From contig DHTG01000012.1 of NCBI GenBank assembly GCA_002411545.1, positions 1 through 8,294 of the forward strand: a stretch of DNA of 8,294 bases, in the 5' to 3' direction. The stretch comes from Bacteroidales bacterium UBA5266. Lineage in GTDB: Bacteria; Bacteroidota; Bacteroidia; Bacteroidales; WCHB1-69. Positions 1-5,397 of the stretch are shown here, piece by piece. Position 1 is the first letter of the stretch. Every line of letters begins with the position of its first letter. The notes under the pieces were generated by a model. That model did no database searches, had not been told where the DNA came from, and worked only from the letters and a program-made list of their open reading frames with translations. Both the position numbers and the translations under genes were made by a program.

Positions 1-120
1 AAATTTCTTTGCTCAAATTCGTCGCGCAGAATTGTAAGGTACAACCTAATTGCAAGAATACATCAATTTTATACAATAAGTAGCGCGTTTTTTCATTAAT
101 ACAACATAAACTTACGATAG
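1..120. other. Upstream intergenic region, no supported gene
   Basis: This AT-rich leader precedes the first gene. Frame 2 is open from the window edge to a TAA at 35-37 (last visible residues FFAQIRRAEL), which could be the tail of an upstream gene. Frames 1 and 3 are also open for 80-110 bases, so I cannot choose between them. TTTCTTTG at 4-11 differs by one base from the Bacteroidota -7 consensus TAnnTTTG, but any -33 element would lie outside the window. I see no convincing hairpin, riboswitch or tRNA. Confidence 0.4.
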
Positions 121-2694
121 ATGAAACACGTTTATCTATGGATATGTATCATGTTATTTTTCACTAACGTTCATGCCACTCATGAACGTGCAGGGGAAAT
201 TACATACAAACATTTGGGAGGGTTACGCTATGAAATGACCTTAATTACCTATACCTATTCCCTCAGTCCGGCCGATAGAAACGAATTGGAAGTATACTGG
301 GGAGATGGTTCTTCCGATATCATCAAACGTCTTTCCATTGTCAAAATGGGTAATGACATTCAAAAGAACACTTATGTAGGAACGCATACCTATCCGGCCA
401 GCGGCACGTATACCATTTCCATGGAGGACCCTAATCGCAACCAAGGGATTTTAAACGTACCCAATTCGGTCGAGGTTCCTTTTTATATAGAATCGGAACT
501 GATTATAAGCCCATTTTTATCTTTCAACAACTCCCCCATACTCGAAAATCCGCCCATCGACATGGGGTGCGTCCATCAGCCTTTTTACCACAATCCCGGC
601 GCCGTCGATCTCGACGGAGACAGCCTCTCCTATAAACTGATAAAATGCAAAGGACTGAACGGGCAGGACATACCCGGATACAGCTTACCTCAAGCAAGCA
701 ACAGCATCTCTATCGATTCCATCACCGGCGATTTTTACTGGGATACACCCTTTATGCAAGGAGAATATAATATCGCTATTTTGATTGAAGAATATAGGCA
801 TGGCGTGAAAATAGGTTCCGTAATCAGGGATATGCAAATCATCATCATGGCCTGCAATAACCACGTACCTGAAATCATCAGTCTTGACGACACTTGTATC
901 AATGCCGGCGACACCTTGGTGTTTAAAGTAAGTGCCCGAGACCCTGATGCCAATCAAGTAGTCACCTTAACAGCCATAGGCAGTGTGTTTCAACTCACTG
1001 AATCGCCAGCATATTTCAATCAAGGCATATCGGGCAGGGATTCGGTATCCACCTATTTCTACTGGCCTACCCAATGCGCTCATGTGCGCAAACAGCCCTA
1101 TCCTGTCGTCATCAAAGCACAGGATAACGGAGCTCCTGTCAGCTTGGTGAATATGAAAACCATACAAATTACCGTCGTGGCTCCAGCACCCCAACACCTC
1201 ATAGCAACTCCTTTCGAAAAAACAGTCTTCTTATCGTGGGATTCGACTTGCAACAATGCCGCCGGGTATCGTATTTACCGCCGCGAAGGGCCTTCGGGCT
1301 TTGTGCCTCAACATTGTGAAACCGGAGTACCTCCCGAAACACAGTATAAACTCATAGGCGAAACCAAATCCCACCAAGCAACTAGCTTTGTCGATGATAA
1401 CGACGGAAAAGGCTTGAAACACGGCATACAGTATTGTTATATGATAGTGGGTTACTATAAAGACAATGCCGAAAGCTATGCCTCCGAAGAAGTCTGCGTC
1501 CTGCTGAAAAACTATGTGCCGGTCATCACCCGTGTAAGCATCATCGAAACCGATACCCTTAAGGGAAAAGTAGAACTAAAATGGCATCCTCCTGTCGATA
1601 TAGACAGTATACAATATCCAGGACCCTATCTGCTTCGTTTATACAGGGAAATATCCTCTATACAACACATGACACTTATACATTCCATGACACAGCTATC
1701 GGATACGCTGTTTACGGATTCCTTGCTCAACACAAGTGAACATGATTTCTACTATCAATTGGAATTCTACCACAGTGCCGACACAAATCCACGCTTGATC
1801 GATGCTTCCGACCCGGCTTCTTCCGTATATTTACGGCTTAGCCCCTCCGATGAATGCATGTACCTGCAATGGCAGGAAGATGTACCCTGGAAAAACATTC
1901 AATATATTGTATACCGACACAACCCACTGACCAATGTTTTCGACTCCATAGCAACGACATCTGAACAAACCTATGTCGATATCGGTTTGATAAACGGAAA
2001 ATTCTATTGTTATTACATCGAAGCCATAGGCTATTACGACGATACTATTTTTGAAAGACCGTTACGCAACCTATCCCAAATAGCCTGTGAAAAACCGGTC
2101 GATAATAAACCTCCCTGCACACCTCTCCTATCAGCCGAAACCGATTGCATAGATGTTGACCTTTACTGGAGCATGCCCTATGATTCCTGCTATCAAGATG
2201 TGTCAACCTATGTTATCTACTACAACAAACAGAAAAACGGCGATTTTGTGGTTTTAGACACCATCAACGATCCCTTAGTATTGACGTATAAATGGATAAA
2301 ACCTCTTTCCGTGGTAGGCTGTTATGTCATACGAGCCTTGGATTCGGTCCATAATGCCAGTAATTTCAGCCAAAGCGTTTGCTTCGATATCGATCAATGC
2401 AATCCTTATCGCTTACCCAATATATTTTCCCCCAACAACGATGGTTACAACGATCTTTTTACTCCCTTTCATCCCTATGATTTGGTCGAAAGTGCTCATA
2501 TAAGAATCTATAACCGCTGGGGAAATCTCGTATTTCAAACCGAAGATCCTGAAATACGTTGGAACGGCAAAGACCGAATAACCGGGAAAGATTGTGCCGA
2601 CGGGGTGTATTATTATGTATGCGATTTGAGGGAATATACCCTTGCCGGCATACGCATCAGAAGTTTGAAAGGAAGTGTTACCATTGTACGTTAA
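121..2694 (+). CDS. Secreted multidomain protein with T9SS type B sorting domain (gliding motility-associated C-terminal domain)
   Basis: This is a probable cell-surface or secreted protein of 857 residues, exported by Sec and then by the type IX secretion system. Residues 1-19 form a signal peptide (hydrophobic LWICIMLFFTNVHA, likely cut after A19). The mature N-terminus, THERAGEITYKHLGG, matches a recurrent Bacteroidota N-terminal module of such proteins. A PKD-like segment follows at about 35-125 (YWGDGS at 59-64, THTYPASGTYT at 88-98). Two cadherin- or Ig-like segments lie at about 135-245 (DLDGDSLSYKL) and 248-353 (SARDPDANQV). About four FN3-like repeats cover 355-758, each with a W and YxIYR-type strands. 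Residues 765-857 are the CHU_C/type B sorting domain: NIFSPNNDGYNDLF, IYNRWGNLVFQ, WNGKD, ADGVYYY and the end LKGSVTIVR. No catalytic domain is visible, so an adhesive or structural role is inferred. The start is secure because an in-frame TAG lies directly before the ATG. The next gene follows after 19 bp. Confidence 0.93.
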   Translation: MKHVYLWICIMLFFTNVHATHERAGEITYKHLGGLRYEMTLITYTYSLSPADRNELEVYWGDGSSDIIKRLSIVKMGNDIQKNTYVGTHTYPASGTYTISMEDPNRNQGILNVPNSVEVPFYIESELIISPFLSFNNSPILENPPIDMGCVHQPFYHNPGAVDLDGDSLSYKLIKCKGLNGQDIPGYSLPQASNSISIDSITGDFYWDTPFMQGEYNIAILIEEYRHGVKIGSVIRDMQIIIMACNNHVPEIISLDDTCINAGDTLVFKVSARDPDANQVVTLTAIGSVFQLTESPAYFNQGISGRDSVSTYFYWPTQCAHVRKQPYPVVIKAQDNGAPVSLVNMKTIQITVVAPAPQHLIATPFEKTVFLSWDSTCNNAAGYRIYRREGPSGFVPQHCETGVPPETQYKLIGETKSHQATSFVDDNDGKGLKHGIQYCYMIVGYYKDNAESYASEEVCVLLKNYVPVITRVSIIETDTLKGKVELKWHPPVDIDSIQYPGPYLLRLYREISSIQHMTLIHSMTQLSDTLFTDSLLNTSEHDFYYQLEFYHSADTNPRLIDASDPASSVYLRLSPSDECMYLQWQEDVPWKNIQYIVYRHNPLTNVFDSIATTSEQTYVDIGLINGKFYCYYIEAIGYYDDTIFERPLRNLSQIACEKPVDNKPPCTPLLSAETDCIDVDLYWSMPYDSCYQDVSTYVIYYNKQKNGDFVVLDTINDPLVLTYKWIKPLSVVGCYVIRALDSVHNASNFSQSVCFDIDQCNPYRLPNIFSPNNDGYNDLFTPFHPYDLVESAHIRIYNRWGNLVFQTEDPEIRWNGKDRITGKDCADGVYYYVCDLREYTLAGIRIRSLKGSVTIVR

Positions 2695-2713
2695 TCTTTA
2701 AAATCTTATATAT

Positions 2714-3319
2714 ATGTTTACCGGAATTATTGAAAAAACAGGAAAAGTAGTCGACATCATCCACGAAAAAACCAATGTGCATTTTGTGATTGAAGTCGAC
2801 TTTGCCCACGAACTAAAAATTGATCAAAGCATGAGCCACGACGGTTGCTGCTTGACAATTGTAAAATTAGATTTGGACAAACAGCAATACGTGGTCACCG
2901 CCATGCAGGAAACCTTATTGAAAACGAATTTAAAACAATGGCATGTCGGCTATGAAGTCAATCTGGAACGCAGCATGAAAATGGACGGCCGCTTCGACGG
3001 TCACATCGTGCAAGGTCATGTTGACCAAACGGCACGTTGTATAGACGTAATCGATGAAAACGGCAGCTGGAGGTATTGGTTTGAATATGAACCTAACAAA
3101 GAAAACATCACAGTGCCCAAAGGCTCTATCTCTGTCAATGGAGTGAGTCTGACTGTGGTCGATTCCGAAAAAAAACGCTTTTCTGTAGCTATTATTCCAT
3201 ATACGTATGAAGTAACAAATTTTCATACCTTTAAACCTGGAAGCATCGTAAACCTCGAATTCGACGTCTTCGGGAAATACGTAGCCCGTTTATTACAAGA
3301 ATATTTTTCGAATAAATAA
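2714..3319 (+). CDS. ribE: Riboflavin synthase, alpha chain
   Basis: This cytosolic enzyme (201 residues, normal length) converts two 6,7-dimethyl-8-ribityllumazine molecules into riboflavin plus a pyrimidinedione, the last step of riboflavin synthesis. It has the two tandem lumazine-binding barrels of the family. Barrel 1 (about 1-87) begins with the hallmark MFTGII and contains SMSHDGCCLTIV at 39-50. Barrel 2 (about 97-190) contains GSISVNGVSLTVV at 137-149 and IPYTYEVTNF at 161-170. Compared with the E. coli enzyme recalled from memory, functionally studied residues appear conserved: F2, C46 (E. coli C48), H97 and H102 in GHIVQGHVD, S145 (S146), T147 (T148) and D184 (D185). The conserved N-terminal MFTGII fixes the start. 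There is no Shine-Dalgarno sequence. The 19 bp upstream gap leaves no room for an FMN riboswitch, so expression probably comes from the upstream gene. Other rib genes are not in the window. Confidence 0.97.
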   Translation: MFTGIIEKTGKVVDIIHEKTNVHFVIEVDFAHELKIDQSMSHDGCCLTIVKLDLDKQQYVVTAMQETLLKTNLKQWHVGYEVNLERSMKMDGRFDGHIVQGHVDQTARCIDVIDENGSWRYWFEYEPNKENITVPKGSISVNGVSLTVVDSEKKRFSVAIIPYTYEVTNFHTFKPGSIVNLEFDVFGKYVARLLQEYFSNK

Positions 3320-3336
3320 CTTAAAATGTATATCTT

Positions 3337-4875
3337 ATGTTTAGTGAATCAGATATTCGGCAAATGCAATCCTTGGGATTGGACCAGCAAGTGGTCATGC
3401 AACAGCTTGAGAAGTTAAAACGAGGCACTCGCTATGTAGAACTTAGTGCTCCGGCTACTGCCGGCAAAGGCATACAGGTGTTTACTCCCGACGAAATCCG
3501 ACAACAGATCGAACATTTGGATCATAAACTAAAAGACAAAAAACTCCTGAAATTCGTCCCTGCATCGGGTGCCGCTACCCGTATGTTTAAAGATTTATTT
3601 CTTTTTTTAGAAAAATATAATATCGCCTCGAAAACCAAAGACCCTGCTTTGAAAGAGGTATATACCCTTTTGGATCATTTACCCAAAATGGCCTTCTATC
3701 CGGATTTGAAAACTGCCATGGCGAAACATCACATTGATACCGTGGATTGTCTGGCAAAAGAAAAATACGATATCCTCCTTGAATATTTTCTCTATGCGGA
3801 GGGATTGAACTACGCCACCTTACCCAAAGCTTTGCTCAAATTTCATGCTTACGATAAAGAAGAACGTACCGCTTTTGAAGAGCATCTGGTCGAAGGGGAT
3901 GCCTATGCACGTAATGCCGACGGCAAAGTGTATTTGCATGTTACCGTTTCGCCGGAGCATCATAGCGTGTTCGAGGAGCATTTCCAAAACATAAAAGTGA
4001 AATATGAAAAACGTTTTGGCTGTAACTATGAACTGAGTTTTTCCTATCAATCTCCCTCCACCAATACCATTGCTTTAAACGATAACAACGAACCGTTTCG
4101 CAACGATGACGGCAGCCTTGAATTCCGCCCCGGTGGACACGGTAGCTTATTACAAAACTTAGCCGATATCGATGCCGATATTATCTTCATTAAAAATATC
4201 GACAACGTTACCCTTGACCAACGTCGTTCAGACACCATCCTATATAAAAAGCTTTTAACCTCGCTTTTAATAACTTACCAAAACCGTTGCTTTGAGTTTT
4301 TAAAAATCCTCGAATCCTCGGCTGTCTCTGAAAAAGATTTGCATGCCATCGAATTATACGCCAAAGAGCATTTAAATATCGAATTACCGGTACTATACGC
4401 TTCATATTCAACCCTTGAAAAACAATCTTATTTATACCATCGACTAAACCGTCCCATCCGTGTTTGCGGCATGGTGAAACGAGAAAACGAACCGGGAGGA
4501 GGCCCTTTTTGGGTGAAAAACGAGCAAGGCGTTACAACCCTCCAAATTGTCGAAACCTCCGAAATCGATACAAACAAGCTGCAACAAGAACAAATTCTCG
4601 AAAAATCGGAATTCTTTAACCCTGTTGATTTGGTATGTGCCATCAAAAACTACCAAGGCGAAACCTTCGAACTGGCACAATTTGCTGATGATCAACGCTA
4701 TTTTATTGCACATAAATCAAAAAACGGAAAGAGTTTAAAAGCCTTGGAACATCCCGGTTTGTGGAACGGCGCCATGGCCGACTGGATTAGCATATTTGTG
4801 GCTGTTCCGCTCTCAACCTTTACCCCCGTAAAAACCGTCAACGATCTCCTGCGTAAAGAACATATTATTATTTAA
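3337..4875 (+). CDS. DUF4301 family protein, probable UDP-sugar pyrophosphorylase-like nucleotidyltransferase
   Basis: This soluble protein of 512 residues has no signal peptide or membrane segment. I recognise it as DUF4301, a family without an assigned function; its length is typical of what I recall. Motifs read along the sequence parallel UGPase/UDP-GlcNAc pyrophosphorylase enzymes in the same order. They are KFVPASGAATRMFKDL (72-87, compare the GGxGTxMG nucleotide loop), FSYQSP (235-240, compare FxQxxxP), FRPGGHGSLLQNL (263-275, compare PPGHGD), FIKNIDNV (284-291, compare the NxDN metal site), MVKRENEPGGGPFWV with VETSEID (379-411, compare the G...EYSEI segment) and VPLSTFTPVKTVNDLL (490-505, compare VPRSRFLPVKTTSDLL with its catalytic-site lysine). 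A nucleotidyl-transfer activity is therefore inferred. The nucleotide loop has lost glycines (SGAATRM), so the substrate or activity may differ. The gene lies 17 bp after ribE, probably in the same operon, and is followed by a weak terminator-like hairpin. Confidence 0.85.
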   Translation: MFSESDIRQMQSLGLDQQVVMQQLEKLKRGTRYVELSAPATAGKGIQVFTPDEIRQQIEHLDHKLKDKKLLKFVPASGAATRMFKDLFLFLEKYNIASKTKDPALKEVYTLLDHLPKMAFYPDLKTAMAKHHIDTVDCLAKEKYDILLEYFLYAEGLNYATLPKALLKFHAYDKEERTAFEEHLVEGDAYARNADGKVYLHVTVSPEHHSVFEEHFQNIKVKYEKRFGCNYELSFSYQSPSTNTIALNDNNEPFRNDDGSLEFRPGGHGSLLQNLADIDADIIFIKNIDNVTLDQRRSDTILYKKLLTSLLITYQNRCFEFLKILESSAVSEKDLHAIELYAKEHLNIELPVLYASYSTLEKQSYLYHRLNRPIRVCGMVKRENEPGGGPFWVKNEQGVTTLQIVETSEIDTNKLQQEQILEKSEFFNPVDLVCAIKNYQGETFELAQFADDQRYFIAHKSKNGKSLKALEHPGLWNGAMADWISIFVAVPLSTFTPVKTVNDLLRKEHIII

Positions 4876-4893
4876 AACAGCCTTCCGATTGCA

Positions 4894-4913
4894 GCTCAAG
4901 GGAGCATTTTTTT
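4894..4913 (+). terminator. Possible weak intrinsic terminator after the DUF4301 gene
   Basis: GCTC (4894-4897) and GAGC (4902-4905) can pair around the tetraloop AAGG, and a run of seven T follows at 4907-4913. It begins 18 bp after the stop codon and lies just before the predicted promoter of the next unit, which is where a terminator would be expected. The stem is only four base pairs and does not extend, so it may be inefficient. Confidence 0.4.
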
Positions 4914-4922
4914 ACCTATAGA

Positions 4923-4957
4923 ATTGCAAAAAGCAAGCATAAATTTATATACTTTTG
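4923..4957 (+). promoter_or_regulatory. Predicted Bacteroidota-type promoter for the lipoprotein-AsmA unit
   Basis: TACTTTTG at 4950-4957 matches the -7 consensus TAnnTTTG exactly. ATTG at 4923-4926 can serve as the -33 element. The 23 bp spacing between them is at the long end of the accepted range. Transcription would begin near 4963-4966, giving a leader of about 45 nt before the ATG at 5009. The site lies in the only sizeable gap between genes (4876-5008), directly after the possible terminator. Confidence 0.55.
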
Positions 4958-5008
4958 CATTTGTATTTCAAAACGTTTTTTAATTGCAACTCACTTAATG
5001 CAAGATAT

Positions 5009-5377
5009 ATGAAAAGAATAGTCATTTCACTCATCGCAATAGGTATTTTAACTTCTCTGCTAAACTCTTGTAATTTGTTTCAAGAGGATAAAGATTTCGA
5101 CAAAGCATTGTTACCCGGAAAATGGCAAGAAGGCTCTCTTTTCGAAAAGTATTATGCCAATGGCGATGGTGCCACTTGGGATACGGCCGACGACGTCACC
5201 GAAGAAGAAGCCCAGCCTTTTACCTGGACACTGGAAAAAGATGAATTAATCCACATACATATCATGGAAATGGGTGGTAAAATCCCTAAACGTTACACCG
5301 TTACAACACTAACTCCTACCAAGCTAAACTATCATGACGATTACGACAAAACCCATACATTTACGAAAGTCGATTAA
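5009..5377 (+). CDS. Lipocalin-like lipoprotein
   Basis: This small envelope lipoprotein has 122 residues. Residues 1-20 are a signal peptide (MKRIVISLIAIGILTSLLNS) ending in a lipobox L-N-S-C with C21 as the lipidated cysteine. After a short acidic linker (QEDKDFDK) a compact beta-rich domain starts with LLPGKW (34-39), typical of the lipocalin-like proteins common in Bacteroidota. The stretch 52-72 carries GATWDTADDV followed by EEEAQPFTW, which I recall as a conserved signature of one such subfamily. The protein ends HTFTKVD. The ligand is unknown. I chose the ATG at 5009 over an in-frame TTG at 4955 because the shorter start gives a clean type II signal peptide and the TTG lies inside the predicted -7 element. 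The AsmA-like gene begins 20 bp downstream, so co-transcription is likely. Confidence 0.85.
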   Translation: MKRIVISLIAIGILTSLLNSCNLFQEDKDFDKALLPGKWQEGSLFEKYYANGDGATWDTADDVTEEEAQPFTWTLEKDELIHIHIMEMGGKIPKRYTVTTLTPTKLNYHDDYDKTHTFTKVD

Positions 5378-5392
5378 GGAACCCATACATTT
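5350..5392 (+). repeat. 13-bp direct repeat across the lipoprotein/AsmA junction
   Basis: AACCCATACATTT occurs at 5350-5362, inside the last codons of the lipoprotein gene, and again at 5380-5392, just before the ATG of the AsmA-like gene. The offset is exactly 30 bp and the rest of the unit does not match. It may be a relic of a small tandem duplication, or chance. Confidence 0.6.
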
Positions 5393-5397
5393 TTATC

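Noticed and set aside
1284..1296. Palindrome CGAAGGGCCTTCG resembling a terminator stem
   Set aside because: It lies within the coding frame of the T9SS protein and no T-run follows.
241..1422. Several minus-strand reading frames of 63-90 codons inside the T9SS gene
   Set aside because: They lie opposite a clear long coding frame with recognisable domains, have no recognisable protein motifs or promoters, and overlap one another. They are shadows.
2695..2713. Possible FMN riboswitch before ribE
   Set aside because: The gap is only 19 bp, far too short for an RFN element, and no conserved elements are visible.
2559..2750. A + strand 63-codon frame bridging the T9SS gene end and the ribE start
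   Set aside because: It overlaps the conserved sorting domain and the MFTGII start of ribE in a different frame and encodes nothing recognisable.
4955..5008. N-terminal extension of the lipoprotein from a TTG codon
   Set aside because: The TTG is inside the predicted -7 promoter element, and the extension would precede a complete lipoprotein signal peptide.
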